Assembly: GCA_050260355.1 (NCBI GenBank)
Contig: JBLNBZ010000050.1
Location: 1-48,016, forward strand
Direction: 5' to 3'
Source: CADEFX01 sp050260355
GTDB lineage: Bacteria > Pseudomonadota > Alphaproteobacteria > Rhizobiales > Hyphomicrobiaceae
Length of the DNA stretch: 48,016 nucleotides
The translations under genes were made by a program, and so were the position numbers. How positions within the stretch are numbered: position 1 is the first letter of the stretch; each line of letters begins with the position of its first letter. Below the pieces are notes generated by a model, which was not told the DNA's origin, did no database searches, and worked only from the letters and a program-made list of their open reading frames with translations. Of the stretch, positions 1-8,001 are shown in pieces.

Positions 1-876
1 CTTGATCTTCTCGCCGCTAGCGCTGGCGACGCGCCAGTCCGCGACCGCTGCTGCAAAGATCGCGGCATCGGCAGGCAACGCCTTGCGAGCGGCTTCGAGC
101 ATCTGAGCCGCCGACTCGACATGGATGCACGCGACACCCTGCGGATCGGAGAGATTGGTCGGACCAGCAACAAGCGTCACGCGTGCGCCGAGTGCGGCTG
201 CTGCGGCGGCAATCGCGTAGCCCTGCTTGCCCGACGAGCGGTTGGCGATATATCGCACCGGGTCGATCGGCTCGTGCGTCGGACCCGCCGTGATGAGAAT
301 GTGCCGCCCCGACAGCGGTCCCGTGCCGGCGCTGAGGATGCGCTCGATGGCGGCAAGAATCTCAGCGGGCTCGGCCATGCGCCCTGGACCTGCCTCGTTG
401 GCCTCTGCCATCTCGCCCGAATTGGGGCCGACGAAGTGGATGCCGTCGCTCTGCAGCAGCGCGATGTTGCGGCGCGTCGCCGGGTTCAGCCACATGCGCG
501 GGTTCATGGCCGGAGCCGCGAGCACGGGCTTGTCGGTTGCAAGCAGGACTGCGCTGGCGAGGTCGTCGGCATGCCCGCCGGCCATCTTGGCGAGGAAGTC
601 GGCGGTCGCCGGCGCCACCACGATCAGGTCGGTATCGCGCGCCAGCCGGATGTGGCCGATCTCGCGCTCATCGTTCAGGTCGAACAGCTCGCAGAACACG
701 CGGTCGTTCGTCAGCGCGCCGACGGACAATGGGGTCACGAAGTGCCTCGCGGCGGGCGTCATGACCGCGCGCACCGAAAAGCCACGATCGCGGGCCCGCC
801 GGATCAGCTCGAGGCACTTGTAGGCGGCAATGCCGCCACCGATCACCAGGAGAATGCGTTTTGGCGTGCTGGCCAT
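1..876 (-). CDS. coaBC: Bifunctional phosphopantothenoylcysteine decarboxylase / phosphopantothenate-cysteine ligase CoaBC (3' end outside window)
   Basis: Joins cysteine to 4'-phosphopantothenate and decarboxylates the product, two steps of coenzyme A synthesis in the cytoplasm. The 292 visible residues hold the whole N-terminal flavoprotein CoaC domain (about residues 5-180) and the start of the CoaB ligase (ITAGPTHEPIDPVR, residues 195-208, and the following NRSSGKQG). Within CoaC, His75 and the PAMNPRMW stretch with Asn125 match known catalytic positions. The substrate clamp reads GEMAEANEAGPGRM, with no cysteine where Escherichia coli Dfp has Cys158. The ATG start is followed directly by the flavoprotein N-terminus (KRILLVIGGGIAAYK). 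The remaining CoaB part lies beyond the left edge. In many alphaproteobacteria coaBC directly follows ubiB; here an HU gene and a hydrolase remnant separate them. Confidence 0.95.
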   Translation of the reverse strand, partial: MASTPKRILLVIGGGIAAYKCLELIRRARDRGFSVRAVMTPAARHFVTPLSVGALTNDRVFCELFDLNDEREIGHIRLARDTDLIVVAPATADFLAKMAGGHADDLASAVLLATDKPVLAAPAMNPRMWLNPATRRNIALLQSDGIHFVGPNSGEMAEANEAGPGRMAEPAEILAAIERILSAGTGPLSGRHILITAGPTHEPIDPVRYIANRSSGKQGYAIAAAAAALGARVTLVAGPTNLSDPQGVACIHVESAAQMLEAARKALPADAAIFAAAVADWRVASASGEKIK

Positions 877-1131
877 GGCTCGACGCTTGGAACCCGGGAC
901 ATGCGTAAGATTAGCACGTGTACAAAACCAAGCCGTAAACGGGTAGGGATTGACAAACAGGTCGATCGCTGATTGGACGCGGTGCGGGATGTGGCGCGGC
1001 TGTTCCGTTGCCGCCGCCAGAGTCCGGATTCGGCCCGAATCTATTGAGGTAGCCGAATATCACCGGGAGCGTGCAGATACAGTTCCGTGTATGCTCCAAG
1101 CCGTTAACGATTCTCTCTAGGGGTACGTCAC

Positions 1132-1440
1132 ATGGCAAAATCGCCTTCCAATTCCGCCAAGCCGGAGACCATCACTCTGCGCCATCTCGGCACCGCCCTC
1201 TCTGAGGCGCACGAGCTTCCCAAGAAGCAGGTTGCGGCCGTGCTCGAGGACATGGTCGCCAACATCACGAAGCATCTGAAAAAGGGTGCGCGCATTCGCA
1301 TCGGCGGGCTGGGCATTTTGCAGGTGAGAAAGCGCCCGGCGCGCATGGGCCGCAACCCGGCGACCGGCGAGGCGATCAAGATCAAAGCCAGCAAGAAGAT
1401 CGCATTCCGCGCAGCCAAGGAGCTGAAGGACGCGATCTGA
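1132..1440 (+). CDS. HU-family DNA-binding protein
   Basis: Small nucleoid-associated protein of 102 residues that would bind and bend DNA as a dimer. The fold is recognisable throughout: the N-terminal helical dimerisation part (LRHLGTALSEAHELPKKQV), the glycine turn RIGGLGILQV, the DNA-binding arm RMGRNPATGEAIKI, and the C-terminal helix AFRAAKELKDAI. The arm has the family's GRNPxTGE motif. An AGGGG ribosome-binding site lies 9 bases before the ATG. The gene stands alone, is divergent from coaBC, and ends in its own strong intrinsic terminator. The 255-base spacer towards coaBC must hold both promoters, but I could not assign clear -35 and -10 boxes. Confidence 0.95.
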   Translation: MAKSPSNSAKPETITLRHLGTALSEAHELPKKQVAAVLEDMVANITKHLKKGARIRIGGLGILQVRKRPARMGRNPATGEAIKIKASKKIAFRAAKELKDAI

Positions 1441-1452
1441 TCCGATCGGATC

Positions 1453-1520
1453 GGCACGGCCTCGCGCGCGCATCGCTTCGAGGCGATGCTGCTTGCGCGT
1501 GAGGCCGTGCCTTTTTCTTT
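1453..1520 (+). terminator. Rho-independent terminator of the HU gene
   Basis: GGCACGGCCTC pairs perfectly with GAGGCCGTGCC, the stem continues through GC-rich pairs with one wobble, and an inner GCATCGC/GCGATGC stem closes it. CTTTTTCTTT follows on the plus strand. The T tract is only on this side, so it should stop HU transcription rather than the opposite-strand genes. Confidence 0.9.
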
Positions 1521-1539
1521 GCGCTTGTGAGTCCCTGGC

Positions 1540-2205
1540 TCAGTCGACGATGGCCTGCAGCACGAGCGACTTGATCAGATTGCGCCCGTAGATGCGTGCG
1601 TCGCCTGGCGTGTGTGCCATGTAGACGACGACCAGATCCTCTTTCGGATCGACCCAGAAGTAGGTGCCGTAGGCGCCGCCCCAATTGTGGTCGCCCTTGC
1701 TGCCGGTGAGATTGGACATTCCCGTCTCGAGGCGCACGGCGAATCCGAGACCGAATCGGTATCCGGTCGGCAGCACCGTCGATGTTGTGCGTGCGAGCAC
1801 GTCCGGTGCCAAATGGTTCGAGGTCATGTAGTCGACGGTCTTGGGCGCGAGCAGCCGCTTGCCGTCGAGCTGGCCGCGACGCAGCAGCATTTGCGCGAGG
1901 CGCAGGTAGTCGCTGGCCGTCGAGACGCCGCAGCCTCCGCCGCAGTCGAACTTGAGCGGCTTTCCGCTTGCATGCAGAACGAACTGCTGCTTGCCGGTGA
2001 GCGGATCGGCGTCGAGCGCCAAGGCGTAGCGGTTCTGCTTGCTCGCCGGCACCTCGAAGCCCGAGTCGACCATGCCGAGCGGAGCGAAGACGCGCTCGGC
2101 AAGGACTTCGCCCAGCTTCTTGCCTGAGACCGCCTCGACGACGAGGCCGAGCACATCGGTCGAGAGACTATAGTCCCATGTGCTTGCCGGCTGGTCACAA
2201 CCCAA
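1540..2205 (-). pseudogene. Serine hydrolase (beta-lactamase/class C esterase family), N-terminal half missing
   Basis: The 221 readable residues match the C-terminal part of penicillin-binding-protein-like serine hydrolases. They start at the YSLSTDVLGLVVEAVSG region that carries the family's Tyr motif and run to a normal-looking C-terminus (FWVDPKEDLVVVYM). The upstream part, about 170-180 residues in intact relatives and containing the SxxK nucleophile, is absent. Recognisable homology begins within about 5 codons after the ubiB stop codon, so the break lies almost exactly at the ubiB 3' end. An ATG at 2205, inside the last codons of ubiB, could allow coupled translation, but the product would lack its nucleophile. 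The reading frame is otherwise open, which suggests a recent deletion or rearrangement. A short non-catalytic protein is possible but less likely. Confidence 0.8.
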
Positions 2206-3826
2206 AGTACGGTAACGCCCACCTGATGACAGCGAGACCCGCCAGGCCCCCGATCAACAGCGGCACCAGCATGCGCAGCAGACTGCGACGGTCGGCTGAC
2301 GCCTGTGCTTGCGCAAGCCGCTCCACCGTCTGCTCGTCGAGGCGCACGCCGCCGCGCGCCATCTCGGCTATGGCAGTCATCGTCTGCTCTGCCGTTGCGA
2401 GCAGCGATGGGACGACGGCGAGGAACTTGCCGAGCTCGCTGGCGCCTTCGCGCGCGTCCTTGAGCGCGCCGGTGGGTCCGAGGTTGGCGTCCATCCATTC
2501 CTTGGCAATCGGCTCTGCCGCGCTCCACATGTTGAGCGAAGGGTCGAGCGCACGTGCCACGCCCTCCACCACGACCATGGTCTTCTGCAGCAGGATCAGC
2601 TCCGGCCGCGTCTGCATGTCGAAGACCTCGGTGTAGGCGAAGAGCTGGCCGAGCAGGTCGGCCATGGAGATCTCGCTCGCCTTGCGGCCGTGAATCGGCT
2701 CGCCGATGGCCCGCAGGGCTTGTGCGAACACATCGACGGGATGATGCGGGGGAACATAGCCGGCCCAGAAGTGCACCTCGGCGGCGCGCCGGTAGTCCCG
2801 CGTGATGAGGCCGTGCAGGATCTCCGCCAGGAAGCGGCGTTCCTTGGGTCCGAGCCTGCCCATGATGCCGAAGTCCACGGCGACGACGCGGCCCTCGGTA
2901 TCGACGAACAGGTTGCCCTGGTGCATGTCGGCATGAAAGAAGCCGTCGCGCATGGCATGCCGCAGGAACGAGCGCAGGATGGTGAGGCCCAGCCTCTCGA
3001 GATCATGGCCAGCCGCGCGCAGGGCAGGGATGTCCGACACCGGTATGCCGTCGATCCACTCAAGGGTCAGCACGCGCTTCTGCGTCCGCTTCCAGTCGAC
3101 TTGCGGAACCCGGAAGCCTTCGTCGGCCTTAGTGTTCTCCGCCATCTCGGAGATGGCCGCAGCTTCAAGCCGCAAGTCCATCTCGAGCTCGGTCGTGCGC
3201 GCCAGCGTGTCGACCACCGCGACAGGCCGCAGGCGGCGGGACGGCACGTGGAAGCGCTCGATCTGGCGCGCGGCGAAGTAGTAGCTGTCGAGGTCGCGCT
3301 GAAAGCGCCGCTCGACACCAGGCCGCAGGATCTTGACGGCGACCTCGCGGCGCACGCCGTCCTCAACGGTCGTCGCCTTGTGGACCTGAGCGATGGAGGC
3401 AGCCGCGACGGGCGGGCCGAACTCTGCAAAGTGGTCCTCGAGCTTTCCGCCGAGGGCCTCCTCGATGGCACCACGTGCCTGCGACATGGAGAACGGGGGA
3501 AGCTTGTCCTGCAGATGCCGCAGATCGCGCGCCAGCTCCTCGCCGATCAGGTCCTGGCGCGTGGCGAGGAACTGGCCGAGCTTGATGTAGCTCGGGCCGA
3601 GGCTCGTCAAAGCGCGCGCAACTCGAGCATCTTTCGGCTGGCCGATGCGGAATGGCCAGGTCACGAGGCGCACCGGCAGCGTGGCGGCGTAGGCAAGCTT
3701 CAGTCCCCACGGCACGGCCATGCCCTTGGGAACGAAGCGCACGCCGTGCTGCGCCAGCACGAGGCCGGCGCGAGCAAGTCGAACCAGATTTGCGAGCATC
3801 GAGGCCATGGACGTAGGCGGGCTCAA
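2195..3826 (-). CDS. ubiB: Ubiquinone biosynthesis protein UbiB (atypical kinase-like ATPase)
   Basis: Membrane-associated ABC1/ADCK/UbiB-family protein needed for ubiquinone synthesis, probably through ATP-driven handling of lipid intermediates. All family marks are present in the 543 residues: KLGQ at 82-85, the alanine-rich loop AAASIAQV at 141-148, the lysine of VAVK (165), the catalytic-loop HADMHQGN (298-305) and DFG (318-320). The C-terminal 30 or so residues are hydrophobic (LLIGGLAGLAVIRWALPY) and form a membrane anchor. Length is typical. It reads in the same direction as ubiE, but a binding-protein gene on the other strand lies between them, so it probably needs its own promoter in the 305-base spacer upstream. 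The stop codon lies at the breakpoint with the hydrolase remnant. Confidence 0.95.
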   Translation of the reverse strand: MSPPTSMASMLANLVRLARAGLVLAQHGVRFVPKGMAVPWGLKLAYAATLPVRLVTWPFRIGQPKDARVARALTSLGPSYIKLGQFLATRQDLIGEELARDLRHLQDKLPPFSMSQARGAIEEALGGKLEDHFAEFGPPVAAASIAQVHKATTVEDGVRREVAVKILRPGVERRFQRDLDSYYFAARQIERFHVPSRRLRPVAVVDTLARTTELEMDLRLEAAAISEMAENTKADEGFRVPQVDWKRTQKRVLTLEWIDGIPVSDIPALRAAGHDLERLGLTILRSFLRHAMRDGFFHADMHQGNLFVDTEGRVVAVDFGIMGRLGPKERRFLAEILHGLITRDYRRAAEVHFWAGYVPPHHPVDVFAQALRAIGEPIHGRKASEISMADLLGQLFAYTEVFDMQTRPELILLQKTMVVVEGVARALDPSLNMWSAAEPIAKEWMDANLGPTGALKDAREGASELGKFLAVVPSLLATAEQTMTAIAEMARGGVRLDEQTVERLAQAQASADRRSLLRMLVPLLIGGLAGLAVIRWALPYFGL

Positions 3827-4131
3827 GGGCGGTGCCAGGACAGGACGGGTCTTGCGAACGGCACATTGCCCCGATGTGCGACCCGGTCAAGCGATGAGGA
3901 TGAGTATCGTGTGCGCGGGCTCTACAACCGGGATGTATGCGCATCGGCTCCGAGCGCATGGGTCGCTGCTGCGCCGCAGGAGGGTCGCTTTTGTGATGTG
4001 GATGCGGGGTGCACGCGGGGTGTGCTACGACTTTCGGCCGGCATGGTGCCAACGTCTTCGCCGGGCGCCTGCCAAGCCGCACGCATGTTGCGACGTGGGG
4101 CGACAACAAAAGAATTGTGGGAGAGAACGTT
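3827..4131. other. Divergent spacer between ubiB and a TctC-type binding protein gene
   Basis: No convincing gene. The region must contain start signals for both neighbours. It has a short AT-richer patch (ACAACAAAAGAATTG) just before the GGGAGAG ribosome-binding site of the binding-protein gene. No operator or repeat could be singled out. Confidence 0.5.
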
Positions 4132-5100
4132 ATGCATCGCCGCAAGTTTCTATCGTTGACCGCCGGATCGATGGCCGCGGGCCTTTCATCGCGCGCCTTC
4201 GGCCAGGCCAAGGGGTGGCCGGACAAGCCGGTCAGGCTCATCGTGCCGTTCGCCGCCGGTGGCGCGACGGACCTGGTCGCCAGGCCGTGGGCGCAGAAGC
4301 TGGGTCAAGCCTTCGGGCAGCAGTTCGTGATCGAGAATCGGGGCGGGGCGAGCGGCATCATCGGTGCGGAAGCCGCGGCGAAGTCGCCGCCCGACGGCTA
4401 CACGTTCTTCTTCTCCTCGAACACGGCGACGGTCACCCTGCCGCTCCTGCGCAAGACACCTTACAACGCCAAGAGCTTCGAGCCCGTGGGGCGCGTCGGC
4501 GACGTGATGTGCGGCTTCACGATTCATCCGGCGGCGGGTCCGAAGACCTTTCAGGAAATGGTCGATTACGCCAAGAAAAACCCGGGCAAGCTTGCTTTCG
4601 GATCCTCCGGCCAGGGGACCAGTCCCCACCTTCGGCTGGAGATGCTGAAGTACAAGACGGGCATCGACCTGCTGCACGTGCCCTATCGCGGCGGCGCCGA
4701 CAGCCTCACCGATCTGCTTGCCAACAACGTGCAGATGATGAACGAGGGATCGACCCTGCCGCACGTCAAAGCCGGCAAGCTGATCCTGCTCAACATGAAC
4801 CACACGGAACGGTTTGCGGAGTTCCCGGACGTGCCCACGCTGACGGAGCTAGGCGTTCCTGACGCTGACGCGCCGGTCTGGTTCTGCATCTATGCGCCTG
4901 CCGGTACTCCGAAGGATATCGTCGAGAAGCTCAATGCGAAGATCGTGGAGATCTCCAAGACCGAGGAGATGAGGGCGCAGCTTCAGTCCGTGGCTGCAGT
5001 GCCGGTTGTGCAGACGACCGACGAGATCAAGAAGCACTGGGAGCAGGACATCAAAAACATTGCAGCCCTGATCAAGGTTGCCAACATCAAGATGGAGTAG
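4132..5100 (+). CDS. Tripartite tricarboxylate transporter substrate-binding protein (TctC/Bug family)
   Basis: Periplasmic solute-binding protein of 322 residues for a small carboxylate or similar acid. The N-terminus MHRRKFLSL followed by an alanine/glycine-rich stretch and AFGQA is a twin-arginine-type signal peptide. The mature part has the family pattern: WPDKPVRLIVPFAAGGATD, VIENRGGASGIIG, the DGYTFFFSS strand, LLHVPYRGG and the VPTLTELG segment. The ATG was chosen because it begins the signal peptide and follows GGGAGAG. No TctA or TctB membrane genes are nearby, the usual situation for orphan Bug proteins. It lies on the opposite strand between ubiB and ubiE, splitting a gene order that is often contiguous in alphaproteobacteria. 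The ligand cannot be told from sequence. Confidence 0.93.
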   Translation: MHRRKFLSLTAGSMAAGLSSRAFGQAKGWPDKPVRLIVPFAAGGATDLVARPWAQKLGQAFGQQFVIENRGGASGIIGAEAAAKSPPDGYTFFFSSNTATVTLPLLRKTPYNAKSFEPVGRVGDVMCGFTIHPAAGPKTFQEMVDYAKKNPGKLAFGSSGQGTSPHLRLEMLKYKTGIDLLHVPYRGGADSLTDLLANNVQMMNEGSTLPHVKAGKLILLNMNHTERFAEFPDVPTLTELGVPDADAPVWFCIYAPAGTPKDIVEKLNAKIVEISKTEEMRAQLQSVAAVPVVQTTDEIKKHWEQDIKNIAALIKVANIKME

Positions 5101-5128
5101 CTGCCGGGGCGCTTGATGCGCCGGCGGG

Positions 5129-5908
5129 TCAGATGCGCCAGCCGGAGTGGATCGAGGCGATCCCTCCGGTGAGGTTGCGGAAGCTCACCCGTTCGAAGCC
5201 TGCTTCGCGCAGCATCGCCGCGAAGCGGGCCTGCGGCGGGAACTTGCGGATGCTCTCGACGAGATAGCGGTAGGGCTCGCTGGCGCCGGCCGCGAGCTGG
5301 CCGAGCCGCGGAATGACCTCGAAGGAGTGGAAATCGTACAGTCGATCGAGGATCGGCACGTCGACGTGCGAGAATTCCAGGCACAGAAAGCGGCCGCCGA
5401 GCTTCAGGACGCGAAAAGCTTCCGCTAGCGCCCGATCGATGTGCGTGACGTTGCGAATGCCGAAGGCGATCGTGCAGGCATCGAAGGAGCGGTCCGGAAA
5501 CGGCAGGGCCTCGGCGTTACCTTCGACAAGCTCGATGCGCGCTGCGAGGCCCGCTTCCTCGACCTTGCGGCGCCCCACGTTGAGCATCTCGGGATTGATG
5601 TCGCAGACGACCGCGGTCGAGCCGCTGCCTGCTGCTCGAGCATAGCGAATGGCGACGTCGCCGGTTCCGCCAGCGACGTCGAGGAGCCGGAAGGGCTGCG
5701 GGCCCGATGGCGGGGCCAGCATGGAAATGAGATCGTCCTTCCAGAGGCGATGCAACCCGCCCGACATCAGGTCATTCATGAGGTCGTAGCGGTCAGCAAC
5801 CCGCGTGAAGACCTCGTTCACGAGTCGCTGCCGCTCGGCCTCGGCAACCTGTCGATTGCCGAAGCTCGTCATGCGAGCGGTATGGGAGTTGTGGTCAGGT
5901 CCGGTCAT
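5129..5908 (-). CDS. ubiE: Ubiquinone/menaquinone C-methyltransferase UbiE
   Basis: SAM-dependent C-methyltransferase of the ubiquinone pathway, 259 residues. It has the UbiE N-terminal signature FTRVADRYDLMNDLMSGG, the SAM-binding LLDVAGGTGDVA loop, the acidic VVCDINPEML, and the family block AFGIRNVTHIDRAL. The C-terminus (TGGIASIHSGWRI) is also typical. The reading frame is open further upstream, but the extra residues are low-complexity, so the ATG beginning MTGPDHNS is taken; a later ATG (MTSFG) is also possible. The binding-protein gene on the other strand ends 28 bases downstream, so the two genes are convergent. Confidence 0.95.
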   Translation of the reverse strand: MTGPDHNSHTARMTSFGNRQVAEAERQRLVNEVFTRVADRYDLMNDLMSGGLHRLWKDDLISMLAPPSGPQPFRLLDVAGGTGDVAIRYARAAGSGSTAVVCDINPEMLNVGRRKVEEAGLAARIELVEGNAEALPFPDRSFDACTIAFGIRNVTHIDRALAEAFRVLKLGGRFLCLEFSHVDVPILDRLYDFHSFEVIPRLGQLAAGASEPYRYLVESIRKFPPQARFAAMLREAGFERVSFRNLTGGIASIHSGWRI

Positions 5909-5973
5909 TGGATGGCGAGGATAGTCCACTGTGCCGCGAGCTGCCAACGCCGCCCTCTGACCCGGGGCTCGCC

Positions 5974-6156
5974 TCAGCTTGCCCGCGGCCCTCTGAGCTG
6001 GCGCAGCGCGGCCTCGATGCGCCGCCATGTCGCCGCCTCGGCCTCATGGCCCCGCTCCTCGAACGTGCGTGCTTTCTGTGCGGCCTCGGCGAGGGCCTTG
6101 ACCCCGTGGGCCTCGAGCAGCTTGCGTGCGTGGACGTGGATCTCGGTTGCGAGCAT
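5974..6156 (-). CDS. Small uncharacterised alphaproteobacterial protein (60 residues)
   Basis: A short, mostly helical, charged protein without signal peptide or cysteines. Its layout (short N-terminal helix, HG turn, Ala/Arg-rich helix, then TWRRIEAALRQL at the end) resembles a group of alphaproteobacterial microproteins that share a terminal W-R/K-R-I-x-x-A-hydrophobic motif; I recall these only as uncharacterised. Two ATGs occur. GGAGGAAG lies directly against the first (6162), but about 9 bases before the second (6156), so the second is chosen. It stands between paaK and ubiE on the same strand and could be cotranscribed with either. No function can be assigned. Confidence 0.65.
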   Translation of the reverse strand: MLATEIHVHARKLLEAHGVKALAEAAQKARTFEERGHEAEAATWRRIEAALRQLRGPRAS

Positions 6157-6225
6157 AATCATCTTCCTCCGCGTCTTGTCTAACGCCTAGGGGCGATATG
6201 GGTTCGCGGAGAACGATGGCAAGGC

Positions 6226-7533
6226 TCAATTCTTGGGCCGCCTGTCGACCACGCGCCGGGCCTTGCCCTGGCTGCGCTCGACACCGCCCGGGGCCATGAC
6301 CTGAACGCGGGCGGTGATGCCGATGCTGCCCTTGATGTGGTGCTGCAATGCAGCAGCCGATGCCGCACGCGCGCTGTCGGACGCCTCGCCGATCGCCTCG
6401 ACCAGCACGTCCATCTCGTCGAGCCGCTCCTGACGTGACAGAACGATCTGATAGTGGGGAGCCAGCCCCTCGACCTTGAGGATCTGCTCCTCGATCTGTG
6501 TCGGAAAGACATTGACGCCGCGCACGATCATCATGTCGTCGGAGCGGCCCGTAACCTTCTCCATGCGCCGCATGCTGCGCGCGGTGCCGGGTAGCAGCCG
6601 CGTGAGATCGCGCGTGCGGTAGCGGATGACGGGCATCCCCTCTTTCGTGAGGGTTGTGAATACGAGCTCGCCCCTCTCGCCATCGGGCAAGGGCTCGCCC
6701 GACTCCGGATCGATGATCTCGGGATAGAAATGATCCTCCCAGATGTGCAAGCCATCCTTGGTCTCGACGCACTCGTTGGCAACGCCCGGCCCGATGACCT
6801 CAGACAGGCCATAGATATCGACGGCGTGCATGTTGAAGGCCTGCTCGATCTCGGTGCGCATGGCGTTGGTCCAAGGCTCGGCACCGAAGATGCCGACCTT
6901 GAGCGACGTCTTTCTCGGATCGATGCCGAGGCGCCGAAACTCGTCGAGGATCGCCAGCATGTAGCTCGGCGTCACCATGATGATGTCGGGCTCGAAGTCC
7001 GTGATGAGCTGGACCTGGCGCTCGGTCATGCCGCCCGATACCGGGACGACGGTGCAGCCGAGCTTCTCCGCGCCGTAGTGCGCGCCGAGCCCGCCGGTGA
7101 ACAAGCCGTAGCCGTAGGCGACATGCACCTTCATCCCCGGCCGGCCGCCGGCGGCGCGGATCGACCGGGCCATGACCTGCGACCAGGTGTCGAGGTCGGC
7201 CTGTGTGTAGCCGACGACGGTCGGCTTGCCCGTGGTGCCGGACGAGGCGTGCACGCGAGCGATCTTATCTATCGGGACCGCGAACATGCCGAACGGATAG
7301 TTGGCGCGCAGGTCCTGCTTGGTCGTGAAAGGGAAGCGGGGGAGATCGGATAGCTTTTCCAGATGCTCGGGCCTCAGTCCTCTGGCGTCGAAAGCCTTGC
7401 GATAATGCGGAACGTTCTCGTAGGCATGGCGCAGCGTCCACTTGAGGCGATGGAGCTGCAGCTCGGCAATCACCTGACGTGACGCCGTCTCGATTGGCTC
7501 GAGCTCGAAGTGCTTGGGTGTCAGATCGTGCAT
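6226..7533 (-). CDS. paaK: Phenylacetate-CoA ligase PaaK
   Basis: AMP-forming ligase that activates phenylacetate to phenylacetyl-CoA, the entry step of phenylacetate breakdown. The 435-residue length is normal. The ATP-binding signature HASSGTTGKPTVVGYT, the adenylate-forming motif DIYGLSEVIGPGVA, RYRTRDLT, and the hinge/C-terminal region GRSDDMMIVRGVNVFPTQIE are all clear. The start is the ATG giving MHDLTPKHFELEP; the frame is open further upstream but those residues do not look like the family. It is last in a three-gene operon, 25 bases after paaI. An aryl-CoA ligase acting on a related aromatic acid is possible, but PaaK fits best. Confidence 0.93.
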   Translation of the reverse strand: MHDLTPKHFELEPIETASRQVIAELQLHRLKWTLRHAYENVPHYRKAFDARGLRPEHLEKLSDLPRFPFTTKQDLRANYPFGMFAVPIDKIARVHASSGTTGKPTVVGYTQADLDTWSQVMARSIRAAGGRPGMKVHVAYGYGLFTGGLGAHYGAEKLGCTVVPVSGGMTERQVQLITDFEPDIIMVTPSYMLAILDEFRRLGIDPRKTSLKVGIFGAEPWTNAMRTEIEQAFNMHAVDIYGLSEVIGPGVANECVETKDGLHIWEDHFYPEIIDPESGEPLPDGERGELVFTTLTKEGMPVIRYRTRDLTRLLPGTARSMRRMEKVTGRSDDMMIVRGVNVFPTQIEEQILKVEGLAPHYQIVLSRQERLDEMDVLVEAIGEASDSARAASAAALQHHIKGSIGITARVQVMAPGGVERSQGKARRVVDRRPKN

Positions 7534-7558
7534 GTAGGCCCCTGCGCTGCACTCCCGT

Positions 7559-7993
7559 TCAAATATCAGGCACCAGCCTACCAGGAATGGCGCGGCTGAA
7601 GCCGCGGAACTCGGCGATCGTCTCGCCGCTGTCGGCTTTGACGGTGACGTCGTATATGCCACTGCGCTCCGCACGATGCCGCTCGCGCGCCTCCGCGATC
7701 AGGCGCATGCCCAGCCGGCCGGGTGCGAGGAATGCGATCTGGCAGCTCTGGGCCACATTCTTCTGATTGTAGGAGTTGCAGGCGAAGGCGAAGGCCGAGT
7801 CGGCCAGCATGAAGATGTAGCCGCCATGGCAGGAGCCATGCCCGTTCACCATCGACTCGGTGATGATCATGGAGAGGCGCGCTGCTCCCGCCTCCACGTG
7901 CTCGAGCTGCATGCCGAGACCGCGGCTGGCTTTGTCCTCGGCCCACATGGCTTCCGCGCTCAGCCGCGCCACCATCGCCGGATCGTCCGCCAT
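7559..7993 (-). CDS. paaI: Hotdog-fold hydroxyphenylacetyl-CoA thioesterase PaaI
   Basis: Thioesterase that releases CoA from dead-end aryl-acetyl-CoA esters formed during phenylacetate breakdown. The 144 residues include the hotdog-fold core with the PaaI motif MVNGHGSCHGGYIFMLADSAF, where the family's catalytic Asp and Asn/His-Gly residues sit, then FACNSYN and a typical C-terminal beta region. The start ATG (MADDPAMVARL) lies 8 bases after the stop codon of the enoyl-CoA hydratase gene, so the genes are tightly linked. Confidence 0.92.
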   Translation of the reverse strand: MADDPAMVARLSAEAMWAEDKASRGLGMQLEHVEAGAARLSMIITESMVNGHGSCHGGYIFMLADSAFAFACNSYNQKNVAQSCQIAFLAPGRLGMRLIAEARERHRAERSGIYDVTVKADSGETIAEFRGFSRAIPGRLVPDI

Positions 7994-8001
7994 GGGCGCG
8001 C

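Noticed and set aside
121..972. Long plus-strand frame opposite coaBC (283 codons)
   Set aside because: It is antisense to a clear coaBC gene. The product is rich in Arg, His and Ala with no motif, as expected from GC-biased codons read backwards.
2309..4159. 616-codon plus-strand frame opposite ubiB
   Set aside because: Antisense to an intact ubiB with all kinase-like motifs; no family resemblance of its own.
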